Shown here in pieces: positions 7,356 through 17,449 of a stretch of DNA of 51,105 bases. Source of the DNA: Solirubrobacterales bacterium. Its GTDB lineage: Bacteria; Actinomycetota; Thermoleophilia; Solirubrobacterales; Solirubrobacteraceae. The translations under genes and the position numbers were made by a program. The stretch is taken from the NCBI GenBank assembly GCA_003244205.1, contig QHBW01000061.1, positions 1 to 51,105 of the forward strand. The letters are read 5' to 3'. Each line of letters begins with the position of its first letter. Positions within the stretch are counted from its first letter, which is position 1. The notes beneath the pieces are model-generated. The model was given only the letters and a program-made list of their open reading frames with translations. It made no database searches and was not told the DNA's origin.

Positions 7356-9115
7356 GAAGGGCCGCGGCGCTGTTCGCCGCGTGCTCTTCGCTCGCTCTCG
7401 CCGCCGCCGCCGCCGCCGCTCTGCCTGCCGCGGCGCAGGCGGACACGAACACGTTGCACAGCCCGGCGCAGGTGAACGTGCCCCCGCGCGGCTTTGAGCG
7501 CAGCGCGGTGGAGGTGATCGCGATCGCCGATCGCGTTCCCAAGGTCATCGCCGCCCGCGCCCACCGCCACAACGAGACCACGAGCCAGGCGTACTTCAAG
7601 CCCGGCGAGCGCTGGCAGGTCTCCTACTACGACGGTCGCGGCCACGAGATCGTCCAGGTCCTGATCGACGATCGCAACGGGCGCGTGCTCGAGGCGTGGA
7701 CCGGCTTCCAGGTGGCCTGGACGATGGCCCGCGGGTACCCCGGGGCCTTCGGGCGCAAGTCCAACGCCGTCTACGTCTGGCTGCCGATGTGTGCGCTGTT
7801 CTTCTTGGCCTTCTTTGACCGCCGGCGACCGCGGCGTCTGCTGCACCTCGACCTGCTCGTGCTGCTGGCGCCGTCGATCTCGTTCGCGTTCTTCAACCAC
7901 GGCGACATCGGCCTGTCGGTGCCGCTGGCCTATCCGGCGCTGCTGTACTTCCTCGTGCGATTGCTGCTGGTGGCGCGATCGCGCGCGCGCGCGATCGCCG
8001 CCGGCGCCGGCGAGACGGCGCGCGAGCCGCTCTACATCGCCGTCTCGCCGTGGTGGCTGGCGGTCGGCCTAGTCTTCCTGATCGGCTTCCGCGTCGGGCT
8101 CAACGTGACGAACTCGAACGTCATCGACGTCGGCTATGCGGGTGTGATCGGAGCCGAGCGGATCGCCGACGGCGGCCCCCTGTACGGCAGCTTCCCCTCC
8201 GACAACCAGCACGGGGACACCTACGGCCCGGTCAACTACGAGGCCTACCTCCCCTTCCAGCAGCTGCTCGGATGGAGCGGGCGCTGGGACGATCTCCCCG
8301 CGGCGCACCTCGCGGCCGTGGTTTTCGACCTGCTGGCGATGGCCGGCCTCTACCTGCTCGGCCTGCGCATCCGCGGGCCAACGGTCGCGCTCGCGCTCGC
8401 CTATGCGTGGGCGGCGTGTCCCTGGACCCTGCTCGTGCTCGAGTCCAACGCCAACGACTCGCTCGTGGCCGTGCTCGTCCTCGCCGCCCTGCTCGTCTGC
8501 TCATCGCCGCTGGCGCGCGGTGCGACCGTGGCGCTGGCAGGCCTGACGAAGTTCGCGGCGCTGGGACTGGCGCCGCTGTTCATCGCCTATCGGGGTGACC
8601 TCCGCAGCGCGCAGCCGCCGCCCGCGCGCCGTGGGCGCCGGCGCGAGCGCGTCACTCGCATCGGCCTGTTCGCCTTCGCCTTCGCGATCTGCGCCTTCGT
8701 CGCGTTCGTCCCGGTGCTCGGAGCGAGCTGGCATACGATCTACGAGCGCACGGTCGGCTTTCAGAGCTCGCGCGCGTCGCCGTTCTCGCCATGGGGGCTC
8801 TACGGGTCGATCAACTGGCTGCAGACGACCGTCCAGCTGCTGGCGGTGGGACTCGCGCTCGTGGTCGCGGTCTTCCCCCGCCGACGCGACGCGATCTCGC
8901 TCGCGGCGTTGGCCGGTGCGGTGCTGATCGCCTTGCAGCTCGGCGTCACGCACTGGTTCTACCTCTACATGGTGTGGTTCCTGCCGCTGCTGTTCGTGGG
9001 CATCCTCGCCCCGTTCGCCGAGCCCGCGGCGGTCGCAGCGACGGTCAGTGAACGCCCGGAGCGCCAAGCAGCAGCTGCTCGATCGCCGCGGCTGCAAGCG
9101 GCTCCGTCGCCGTGA
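7352..9115 (+). CDS. Membrane glycosyltransferase (GT87/DUF2029-like, C-type)
   Basis: Large polytopic protein (587 residues) resembling GT-C mannosyltransferases of the GT87/PIG-M-like group. An Ala-rich signal-like helix (residues 4-28) is followed by an extracytoplasmic domain of about 110 residues that contains PepSY-like wording (GHEIVQVLIDDRNGRVLEAW), then about 10 helices. The loop DTYGPVNYEAYLPF and the acidic sites before it fit a GT-C active region. It likely uses a polyprenyl-phosphate sugar delivered by the adjacent GtrA. The GTG at 7352 overlaps the gtrA stop. The last 71 bases run into the 3' end of the convergent metallophosphoesterase gene. Confidence 0.82.
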   Translation: MRRAAALFAACSSLALAAAAAAALPAAAQADTNTLHSPAQVNVPPRGFERSAVEVIAIADRVPKVIAARAHRHNETTSQAYFKPGERWQVSYYDGRGHEIVQVLIDDRNGRVLEAWTGFQVAWTMARGYPGAFGRKSNAVYVWLPMCALFFLAFFDRRRPRRLLHLDLLVLLAPSISFAFFNHGDIGLSVPLAYPALLYFLVRLLLVARSRARAIAAGAGETAREPLYIAVSPWWLAVGLVFLIGFRVGLNVTNSNVIDVGYAGVIGAERIADGGPLYGSFPSDNQHGDTYGPVNYEAYLPFQQLLGWSGRWDDLPAAHLAAVVFDLLAMAGLYLLGLRIRGPTVALALAYAWAACPWTLLVLESNANDSLVAVLVLAALLVCSSPLARGATVALAGLTKFAALGLAPLFIAYRGDLRSAQPPPARRGRRRERVTRIGLFAFAFAICAFVAFVPVLGASWHTIYERTVGFQSSRASPFSPWGLYGSINWLQTTVQLLAVGLALVVAVFPRRRDAISLAALAGAVLIALQLGVTHWFYLYMVWFLPLLFVGILAPFAEPAAVAATVSERPERQAAAARSPRLQAAPSP

Positions 9116-9839
9116 TCAGGACCGCCATCAGCCACGGGTCCTCCTCGGAGGTCTCAAAGCGCGTCGGCATCTGCGTCGTCAGCGATTGCAGCGCCTGCTC
9201 GCGCTTGACCCCGATCACGCCACCGCGCGGTCCGGTCATCCCCACGTCGGTGATGTAGGCGGTGCCGCCCGGCAGTACGCGGGCATCGGCGGTGGGGACG
9301 TGCGTGTGTGTCCCGACGACCGCCGTCACGCGGCCGTCGAGGTACCAGCCCATCCCGATCTTCTCGCTCGTCGCCTCGGCGTGCATGTCCACGAGTATCT
9401 GATCGGCCTTGTCGCGCAAGCGCGCCAGCACGGCGTCGACCTCCGCGAACGCCGGCCTGCCCGCGCGCATGAAGAGGTTGCCCGAGAGCGAGATCACCGC
9501 CAGCCGCGCCCCGCCGCGCTCCACTACGCACCAGCCGTGTCCAGGCTGGCCGGCGAGGTAGTTGGCCGGACGCACGATGTTGTCCTGGTTGTCGAGGTAC
9601 TCGTAGACCTCGCGGTGCTTGTAGGTGTGGTTGCCGAGCGTGATCGCGTCGACGCCGAGAGCAAAGAGCTCGTCGGCGTTGCGCGGGGTGATGCCCACGC
9701 CCCCAGCGGCGTTCTCGCCGTTGACAACAATGAAGTCGGGCGCGTGGCGCTCGCGCAGTTCGGGCAGCAGTGTCCGCAGCGTGCGACGCCCGATCCCCCC
9801 CACGATGTCTCCCACGAACAGGATGCGCGTCTCAGCCAT
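9045..9839 (-). CDS. ymdB: YmdB-type metallophosphoesterase (TIGR00282)
   Basis: Cytoplasmic phosphodiesterase of 264 residues, family of Bacillus YmdB, which hydrolyses 2',3'-cyclic nucleotides and affects RNA turnover and biofilm decisions. The metal-binding signatures are complete: GDIVG (10-14), NGENAAGG, GNHTYKH, DMHAEATSEK and GTHTHVPTAD. The ATG at 9839 gives the family-typical start MAETRILFVGD; another ATG at 9848 adds three residues. Its 3' end overlaps the convergent glycosyltransferase gene. In many genomes it lies next to rny, which is not present in this window. Confidence 0.93.
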   Translation of the reverse strand: MAETRILFVGDIVGGIGRRTLRTLLPELRERHAPDFIVVNGENAAGGVGITPRNADELFALGVDAITLGNHTYKHREVYEYLDNQDNIVRPANYLAGQPGHGWCVVERGGARLAVISLSGNLFMRAGRPAFAEVDAVLARLRDKADQILVDMHAEATSEKIGMGWYLDGRVTAVVGTHTHVPTADARVLPGGTAYITDVGMTGPRGGVIGVKREQALQSLTTQMPTRFETSEEDPWLMAVLITATEPLAAAAIEQLLLGAPGVH

Positions 9840-9932
9840 CCCCGGCATCTTCCCTGCTGGAGCGTTTCGCAGGCCAGCTGCTCCGCTGCCGCCCCCGCGC
9901 CCCCTACCCTCTCACAGCGAACGAGACCGCCG

Positions 9933-11300
9933 GTGACCGACTCCTCCGAGCACGACCCCGACCAGCCGCCGCCGCGCGACGCGAGCGACGAGCTGAGCGC
10001 CCCGCCGCCCGAGCAGACGCTGCCGCCGCCGGTCAGTCGCGTGGTGGTTGCTCGCTGGGTCCAGCTCGTCGTCCTGCCGCTCGCGCTCGTCGCTCTCTTC
10101 GAGCTGGCGCGGGCAGCCAAGACGGGGCTGCTGGTCTTCTTGATCGCCTCGATCATCGCGCTCATGCTCAACCCGCTCGTCAGCCTGCTGCACCGGTTTC
10201 GCATTCCGCGCGGGATCGCGGTGGCGATGGTGTACCTGGGCTTCTTCGCGAGCCTGGTGGGAGTCGGATTGCTGCTGGCCAACCCGGTGTCCAACCAAAT
10301 CTCCTCGCTGCAGCGAAACGTTCCCCACCTCGTCGAGCAGGCCAACAAGCGGCTCGACGGCTTTCAGAAGTTCCTCAACGACAACGGCATCAACATCAAG
10401 ATCGAGTCCCAGGGGCAGACCGCGCTGCAGACGCTGCAGCACAAGCTGCTCAAGGGCTCCGGCAGCCTCGTCTCGTTCACCGGCAACCTGCTGACCAAGA
10501 TCGCGACCACCGCGTTCGAGCTCTTCCTCATCCTCGTTGTCTCGATCTACCTGCTGATCTACGGCGAGGCGATAGGGCGAATGGCCCGCAAGCTCCTGCC
10601 CGCCGGCGACGGCACGGCCGCCGACGATCTCCCGCTGCGCGCCCAGCGCGCGGTCTTTGCCTACGTGCGCGGTCAGCTGTTCTTCAGCGTCACGATGGCG
10701 GTGAGCGTAGGCCTCGGGTTGTGGATCTACGGGATCGTCGGCATCTTCCCCAACGGCGGCCACTACGCCGTCGCGTTCGCCGCGTTCTACGCGGTGATGG
10801 AGCTGATCCCCTACGTCGGCGCGGTGCTGGGCGCCGTCCCGCCCGTGCTGGTCGCGCTCTTCCAGAACCCCTTGACGGCAGTTTGGGTGACGCTGCTGTT
10901 CATCGTCCTCCAGCAGGTCGAGGGTCACATCGTCGCGCCCAACATCTTCGGCAAGTCGCTGCGGCTGAACCCGCTGGTCGTGATCCTCGCGCTGCTGCTC
11001 GGCGACGAGATCTACGGCATCGTCGGCGCACTGCTGGCGCTGCCAATCTCCGCCGTGCTGCACGAGACGATCATCTACCTGCGCCGTCATCTCGTGCTGG
11101 AGCCGTGGTACACGCCGAGCGCTGCGGCGATCGCCGGTGGGGGGAGCACGCTGTCGACCAGAGAGGACGAACCGGACCGCCCACCGGACCACCCACCGGA
11201 CCGCGAAGCGGTCCGCGACGGACCGCCGACGGAGGTTCTCCCCGCGCTCGAGGCCAATCCGCCAGCTGACGCCGAGAAAGATCCCGCCGGCCGGCGATAG
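9933..11300 (+). CDS. AI-2E family permease
   Basis: Polytopic membrane protein (455 residues, about seven or eight helices) of the AI-2E/PerM family, proposed to export small signals or ions by an unknown mechanism. A Pro-rich cytoplasmic leader of about 35 residues precedes the first helix pair; a long amphipathic segment (residues about 120-170) and the conserved C-terminal NPLVVILALLLGDEIYGI region match the family. The tail after residue 410 is polar and Pro-rich. The GTG at 9933 is chosen because it opens directly before the polar leader; the reading frame further upstream lies antisense to ymdB and is not credible coding. Confidence 0.9.
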   Translation: MTDSSEHDPDQPPPRDASDELSAPPPEQTLPPPVSRVVVARWVQLVVLPLALVALFELARAAKTGLLVFLIASIIALMLNPLVSLLHRFRIPRGIAVAMVYLGFFASLVGVGLLLANPVSNQISSLQRNVPHLVEQANKRLDGFQKFLNDNGINIKIESQGQTALQTLQHKLLKGSGSLVSFTGNLLTKIATTAFELFLILVVSIYLLIYGEAIGRMARKLLPAGDGTAADDLPLRAQRAVFAYVRGQLFFSVTMAVSVGLGLWIYGIVGIFPNGGHYAVAFAAFYAVMELIPYVGAVLGAVPPVLVALFQNPLTAVWVTLLFIVLQQVEGHIVAPNIFGKSLRLNPLVVILALLLGDEIYGIVGALLALPISAVLHETIIYLRRHLVLEPWYTPSAAAIAGGGSTLSTREDEPDRPPDHPPDREAVRDGPPTEVLPALEANPPADAEKDPAGRR

Positions 11301-11309
11301 CCTGCAAAG

Positions 11310-12038
11310 ATGGCCCTGGCTGCGGCCCAGACCACCGACACCGCCCCGGTCCTCGCGGTAGAGGGGGTGCAGATGCGCTACGGCGACCGCTGGGCGCTGC
11401 GCGAGGTGTCATTCGGCGTCCGCGCCGGCGAGCTGCTCGCCGTGATCGGCCCCAACGGAGCCGGCAAGACGACGCTGCTCTCGATCCTCGCCGGGACGCT
11501 GGTCCCGACGGCGGGGACGATCAGCCGGGGTCGTGAGCAGATCGGCTGGGTTCCCCAGCAGCCCGCGCTCTACTCCAAGCTCTCGGTGACGGAGAACCTC
11601 GACTTCTTTGCGCGGCTGCAGCGCGTCGACGATTCCGCGTCGGCGGTGCAGCGGATGCTCGATCAGACCGGGCTCAGCGAGCGAGCCACCAGCCCCGTCG
11701 GGAGCCTGTCGGGAGGCAATCGCCAGCGCGTCAACATCGCTATCGGCCTGCTCGCGGACCCGCCTGTGCTGCTGCTCGACGAGCCCTCGGCGTCGCTCGA
11801 TCCCCGCCAGCGCGAGCTGCTGTGGGAGTTCATCGGCGCACGCGCGAAGACCGGGACGACGGTCGTCTACGCCACGCACAACGTGATCGAGGTCGAGCGT
11901 TACGCCGATAGGGTGCTCGTGATCGCCGACGGCGAGCTGTTGTGGGAGGGGACCCCGCGCGCGCTCGCCGAGACCGCGGGCAGCGGGCGCGACTTCGAGG
12001 CGTCGTTCGTGGCCTTTCTGCACTCACGCGGACACTGA
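11310..12038 (+). CDS. ABC transporter ATPase (CcmA/NatA-like)
   Basis: ATP-binding subunit of an ABC-2 type exporter, 242 residues. Walker A GPNGAGKT (47-54), Q-loop near WVPQQP (80-85), signature LSGGNRQR (133-140), Walker B VLLLDEPS (153-160) and the H-loop ATHN are all present. It precedes a matching permease gene by 23 bases, and the pair leads straight into hemB, so heme or a heme-pathway product is one possible cargo. The sequence itself is as close to drug/Na+ export ATPases as to CcmA, so the cargo is open. Confidence 0.92.
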   Translation: MALAAAQTTDTAPVLAVEGVQMRYGDRWALREVSFGVRAGELLAVIGPNGAGKTTLLSILAGTLVPTAGTISRGREQIGWVPQQPALYSKLSVTENLDFFARLQRVDDSASAVQRMLDQTGLSERATSPVGSLSGGNRQRVNIAIGLLADPPVLLLDEPSASLDPRQRELLWEFIGARAKTGTTVVYATHNVIEVERYADRVLVIADGELLWEGTPRALAETAGSGRDFEASFVAFLHSRGH

Positions 12039-12061
12039 GCCGGGCGCGGGGACGGGCATCA

Positions 12062-13411
12062 ATGCGCTGGCTGCTGCTCAAAGACCTGCGCATCCTGCGC
12101 CGCTCGCCGCTGCTCGTGGCGCTGTTAGTCGCCTACCCGATCCTGATCGCGGTGCTCGTCGGCTTCGCGATCTCCTCGGGGCCATCGAAGCCCAAGGTTG
12201 CGCTCGTGGATCTCGTCGCACCCGGACAGGGCAACTTCCAGATCGGCTCGGCGACGCTCAACGCCGCAAGCTATGAGAGCCAGCTCAACCAGGGGATCAG
12301 CCCGATCCGCCTCTCCACCCGCGCCCAGGCCGTGCAGGCGGTGCAGACCGGGCGGGCGCTCGGCGCGCTGATCATCCCTCCAGACATCGCCGCAAAGCTC
12401 AACTCCGGTCTCGAGCGCCCAATGGTGGAGGTGATCTACAGCGCCGAGAACCCGCTCAAGCGCTCCTTCGTGCAGTCGGTGATCAAGTCCGAGTTGGCGG
12501 ACGCCAACGCGGCGCTGGCGGCGAAGTTCGGCCAGGTCGCGCTCGGCTTGATCAACCTGCTGGAGACCGGCGGCAACGTCAACCTCTTCAACGTCAACGT
12601 GAACGTGCTCGGGCTGCAGCGCTCGGCCACGATCCTCAGTGCCGCGCTGGCCATCCTGCCCCCGGGCTCGCCCGAGCGCGGGGGCCTGCAACAGGTCCTC
12701 AGCTTTGCCCGCCTCGCGCTTGACAACCTCAACATCTCAAACCAGGTCATCGGCACCCTCAGCCAGCCGATCGCGGTCCACGAGACGATCCTGCGCGGCG
12801 CCCGCGGCTCGAGCGACGCGTTCGCGATCGCGGTCGCGGTGACGGTGTCGCTCGAGTTCATCTGCGTGCTGCTGGGTGCGGGCATGCTCGCGCTCGAGCG
12901 CGAGGAGAACGCGCTCGCCCGCTTGCTGCGGGGCCTCGTGCGCCGGCTCGAGCTGATCGTCGAGAAGGTCCTGCTGGCGGCGGCCTGTGGCGGTCTCGCC
13001 GGGCTGGCGATGCTGCTCGGCCTCGCCGCCTTTGTCGGCATCGACTGGGGGCGCGCGCCGCTGTGGGTGCTCGCGCTCGTGCTCGCGGCGCTGTCGTTCG
13101 GAGCGCTGGGCGTAGCGATCGGCGCGCTCGCCCGCGACGTGCGCGCCGCGTCGCTGCTGGCGTTCGCGTTGATCCTTCCCCTCGCCGTGCTTGCGCTGAT
13201 CCCGAGCGGGACCGTGTCCAGTGGCGTCTACGACGTCGTCAAGGTGCTCGACGCCGTCTTCCCGGTGCGCCCGGCGCTCGATGGACTCAGCGCCACCCTG
13301 ACCAACACCGGCGACAGCGTCGTCGGCCCGCTCGCCCATCTGCTCGGGCTGACGCTGGTGTTCGTCGCGCTGGCGCGGATCGGCGTGCGGCGGGCTGCGA
13401 CCCGGGGCTAG
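12062..13411 (+). CDS. ABC-2 type permease
   Basis: Membrane subunit of 449 residues pairing with the ATPase just upstream. One helix at residues 14-38 is followed by a large extracytoplasmic domain (about 40-260, with an Asn-rich segment NVNLFNVNVNV), then five or six helices to the C-terminus: the YhgE/ABC2_membrane_3 layout of exporters. The ATG at 12062 follows a G-rich ribosome site and gives a basic N-terminus (MRWLLLKDLRILRRS) that suits cytoplasmic orientation. It stops 32 bases before hemB. Confidence 0.88.
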   Translation: MRWLLLKDLRILRRSPLLVALLVAYPILIAVLVGFAISSGPSKPKVALVDLVAPGQGNFQIGSATLNAASYESQLNQGISPIRLSTRAQAVQAVQTGRALGALIIPPDIAAKLNSGLERPMVEVIYSAENPLKRSFVQSVIKSELADANAALAAKFGQVALGLINLLETGGNVNLFNVNVNVLGLQRSATILSAALAILPPGSPERGGLQQVLSFARLALDNLNISNQVIGTLSQPIAVHETILRGARGSSDAFAIAVAVTVSLEFICVLLGAGMLALEREENALARLLRGLVRRLELIVEKVLLAAACGGLAGLAMLLGLAAFVGIDWGRAPLWVLALVLAALSFGALGVAIGALARDVRAASLLAFALILPLAVLALIPSGTVSSGVYDVVKVLDAVFPVRPALDGLSATLTNTGDSVVGPLAHLLGLTLVFVALARIGVRRAATRG

Positions 13412-13443
13412 GCGCAATCCGGCGATAAGCTGGGCTGAGCGCC

Positions 13444-14405
<962 letters not shown>

Positions 14406-14418
<13 letters not shown>

Positions 14419-15536
14419 CCCAGCCCAAGCTCCGATCGCGCAAGCACGGCGCCGCGATCCCGCTCGACGATCACGACCGCCGCCTGCTCAACCTGATGCA
14501 GGGATCCTTTCCGCTCGAGCCGCGACCCTTCGCGGCTGTTGCGCGCGACGCCGGCGTGACCGAGGAGGAGGTCCTCGAGCGCGTCGGGCAGCTGATCGAG
14601 GCGCGCATCATCCGCCAGGTCACGCCGATCTTCGATACGCGGGCGCTCAGCTACCGCTCGATGCTCGTGGCCGCGCGCGTCGATCCCGAACAGCCTCAGC
14701 GCGCCGCGGCCTTCATCAACAGCCACCCCGGCGTCACGCACAACTACCTGCGTAATCACGAGTTCAATCTTTGGTTCACGCTCGCCGTCGAGCCCGACTC
14801 GCCGCTCGGTCTCGACGGGACGCTCGAGCTGATGGCGCAGAAGGCGCCCGCCGAGTCGATCCGCCAGCTTCCCACGCTGCGGCTCTTCAAGATCCGCATG
14901 GACCTCGAGATGACGGGCGACACCGAGTCGCTCTCGAGCGCCGGTGTCGCCGAGCCGCCACGCGACCTCGATCCAGTCGCGCTCGACGAGCTCGATGTCC
15001 GCATCGTGCAGGCGACCCAGGGCGACATGCCAATCGTCCCCGAGCCCTACGCGCCCGCCGCCGAGCGCCTCGGCATCTCCCATGCAGAGCTGCTCGAGCG
15101 GATGATCTCGTTGCGCGAGCGCGGCGCGCTGCGGCGCGTGGCGGCGATCCTCTTCCATCGCCGCGCGGGCTTCTCCGCCAACGGCATGGGCGTCTGGAAG
15201 GTCCCCGCGGAGCGCATCGCCGAGCTTGGGCCGCGGATGGCCTCCGTGCGCGGAATCTCGCACTGCTACGAGCGCCCAACGTATCCCGACTGGCCCTACT
15301 CGGTATTCACGATGGCCCACGGTCGCTCCAAGCAGGAGTGCGACGCCGTGCTCGATGCGATCGCCGAGCAAACCGGTATCGAGGAGCGCTCGACGCTCTA
15401 CTCCTCGACGGAGTTCAAGAAGATCCGCATGCTCTACTTCACGCCGGAGTTCCGCGACTGGGAGCGCGAGCATGCTGGTGTCCCGCATCCGCCCGGATCG
15501 CATTACGACCCTGCCAGGCACGACGCGCTCGGCTGA
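14406..15536 (+). CDS. Fused AhbA-AhbB-like siroheme decarboxylase (Lrp/AsnC fold)
   Basis: Two tandem Lrp/AsnC-type modules in one chain of 376 residues. The first (20-170) holds an HTH-like segment and the motif [15 protein letters not shown] (112-126); the second (190-350) holds [21 protein letters not shown]-type sequence (286-306). These are the AhbA and AhbB/NirD-L signatures, enzymes that remove two acetate carboxyls from siroheme to give 12,18-didecarboxysiroheme for heme b or heme d1. It is often mislabelled as a transcriptional regulator. It lies between hemB and hemL with overlaps at both ends, strongly linking it to tetrapyrroles. Activity is inferred. Confidence 0.85.
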
Positions 15537-16797
15537 GCTCTACGAGCGCGCACTGGCGCTGCTCCCGGGGGGCGTCAACTCGCCGGTGCGGGCGATGCGC
15601 GCGATCGGCCGCAAGCCGATCTTCGTGGAGCGCGGCGACGGTGCCACCTTGTGGGACGCCGACGGCAACCGCTACGTCGACTACGTCTGCTCCTGGGGGC
15701 CGCTGATCGCCGGGCACGCTCACCCGCGCGTGCTCGCGGCGCTGTCCGAAGCCGCGGCGCGGGGAACAAGCTTCGGCGCGCCGACCGCCGAAGAAGTAGA
15801 GCTGGCGGCGGAGGTCGCCCGCCGCGTCCCCTCGATCGAGATGCTGCGGATGACGTCCTCGGGAACCGAGGCGACGATGAGCGCCGTGCGGCTCGCACGC
15901 GCTGTGACCGGGCGCGAAGCGCTGCTGAAGTTTGCCGGCGCCTACCACGGTCACGTCGACGGTCTGCTCGCGCAGGCGGGCTCGGGTCTCGCCGCCGCGG
16001 CGCTGCCGGCGAGCCCGGGCGTGCCCGCGGCGGCCACCGCGGCGACGGTCGTGATCCCTTGGAACGATCCCGACGCTCTCACCGCTGCCTGCGCCGCACA
16101 TCGCTTCGCCGCCATCCTGGCCGAGCCGATCCCGGCCAACATGGGCGTTGTTCCGCCTCGGGAGGGCTTCTTGCAACAGCTGCGGGCCAGCGCCGACGGC
16201 AACGGTGCGCTGCTCGTCTTCGACGAGGTGATCACGGGTTTCCGCGTCGCCCGCGGCGGGGCGCAGGAGCGCGCCGGCGTGACCCCCGACCTGACGATCT
16301 TGGGGAAGGTGATCGGCGGCGGGCTGCCTGCGGCGGCCTACGGCGGATCGCGCGCCCTGATGGAGCACATCGCGCCAGCCGGTGACGTCTACCAGGCGGG
16401 CACGCTGTCGGGTAACCCGCTGGCGGTGGCCGCCGGCAGGGCCACGCTCGAGCTGCTCGACGCCGCCGCCTACGATCAATTGTCAGCGACGACCGCCGCG
16501 CTCGCGGCGGGGCTGGCAGCCGCCGCCGCGGACGCGGGAGTGAAGGTGGGAGTGGCCGCGGTTTGCGGGCTGCTGACCGTCCACTTCAATTCCGAGCCCG
16601 TCGTCGACTACGCCGGCGCGCGCGGCTGCGATCTGGACGCATACGCCGCCTGGTGTCGTGCGCTGCTCGATCGCGGCGTCTACCCGCCGCCGTCGCAGTT
16701 CGAGGCCTGGTTTCCCTCGCTGGCGCATGGCGAGCGGGAGGTCGAGCAGACGTTGGCCGCCGCGCGCGACGCCTTCGCCGAGGTGGCGTGTCGATGA
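15472..16797 (+). CDS. hemL: Glutamate-1-semialdehyde 2,1-aminomutase
   Basis: PLP enzyme converting glutamate-1-semialdehyde to 5-aminolevulinate, the substrate of HemB; shows the C5 route is used. 441 residues from the ATG at 15472. Motifs: PGGVNSPVRA, the GPLIAGHAHP region, SSGTEATMSAVRLAR (substrate/PLP loop), FDEVITGFR and the Schiff-base Lys279 in ILGKVIGGGLPAAAYGG. The start overlaps the previous gene by 65 bases; a GTG two codons on (15478) is equally possible and would not change the fold. Its stop overlaps the next ATG (ATGA). Confidence 0.95.
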   Translation: MLVSRIRPDRITTLPGTTRSAELYERALALLPGGVNSPVRAMRAIGRKPIFVERGDGATLWDADGNRYVDYVCSWGPLIAGHAHPRVLAALSEAAARGTSFGAPTAEEVELAAEVARRVPSIEMLRMTSSGTEATMSAVRLARAVTGREALLKFAGAYHGHVDGLLAQAGSGLAAAALPASPGVPAAATAATVVIPWNDPDALTAACAAHRFAAILAEPIPANMGVVPPREGFLQQLRASADGNGALLVFDEVITGFRVARGGAQERAGVTPDLTILGKVIGGGLPAAAYGGSRALMEHIAPAGDVYQAGTLSGNPLAVAAGRATLELLDAAAYDQLSATTAALAAGLAAAAADAGVKVGVAAVCGLLTVHFNSEPVVDYAGARGCDLDAYAAWCRALLDRGVYPPPSQFEAWFPSLAHGEREVEQTLAAARDAFAEVACR

Positions 16798-17354
16798 GCC
16801 GGGAGGCTCTGGTGGAGCTCGCGGCGCTCGTACGCGCCGACGACGGCCTGCTGGCGGCGACGGTGTCGGAGACCCGCACGGGGCCGGCGCTCGAGGACGC
16901 CAATTTCAATGAAGAAGGGCTTGGGGCCTTGGCGGCCTCCGGCTCGCGCGCCCGCGGTCACGAGCACGACTACGAGCTGCTGGTCGAGGCGATCAGGGAG
17001 GGCTTTCAGCTGCACTACGGGCGCGGGCGCGTGCTGGCGCCCGAGGATCCCGATCTCGCCCTGCTGGCGGGGGACCGGCTCTACGCGCTCGGGCTGGCGC
17101 GCCTCGCCGAGCTCGGCGACATCGACGGCGTGCTTGAGCTGGCAGACGTGATCGCGCTCGCTGCCCAAGCCCAGGCGACCGGAGACGGAGTCCTTGCGGA
17201 GGCCGTCTGGCGCGCGGGCGCGGCCGCGATCGGCTGGGGCTCGAGCGCGGACCACGTGGCCGCCAAGGCGCTCGCGCGTGGCGGCTCCCCGGGCGCCGCG
17301 AACGCGCTCCAGCGCGCTGCCGAAAGCGCGATCGAGCCGCTGCGGGCGCGCTGA
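16794..17354 (+). CDS. Unknown Ala-rich helical protein in the heme/bc cluster
   Basis: I do not recognise this 186-residue protein. It is predicted all-helical, soluble and rich in Ala, Leu, Glu and Gly, with no Cys, no signal peptide and no clear motif. Its ATG overlaps the hemL stop (ATGA), so it should be co-translated with hemL, and it ends 95 bases before the Rieske gene. The tight coupling makes a role in tetrapyrrole handling or bc-complex assembly possible, but nothing in the chain proves it. Codon usage matches its neighbours, so it is a real gene. Confidence 0.75.
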   Translation: MSREALVELAALVRADDGLLAATVSETRTGPALEDANFNEEGLGALAASGSRARGHEHDYELLVEAIREGFQLHYGRGRVLAPEDPDLALLAGDRLYALGLARLAELGDIDGVLELADVIALAAQAQATGDGVLAEAVWRAGAAAIGWGSSADHVAAKALARGGSPGAANALQRAAESAIEPLRAR

Positions 17355-17449
17355 GCACGCGAGCGGACGGCTGGCGCGCGGGGTCCCGGCCCGTCCGTCG
17401 GGGGGCCCGCACCGGTATCGTTGTGGGTCGCCGCTGCGGCGTCTCTCCC

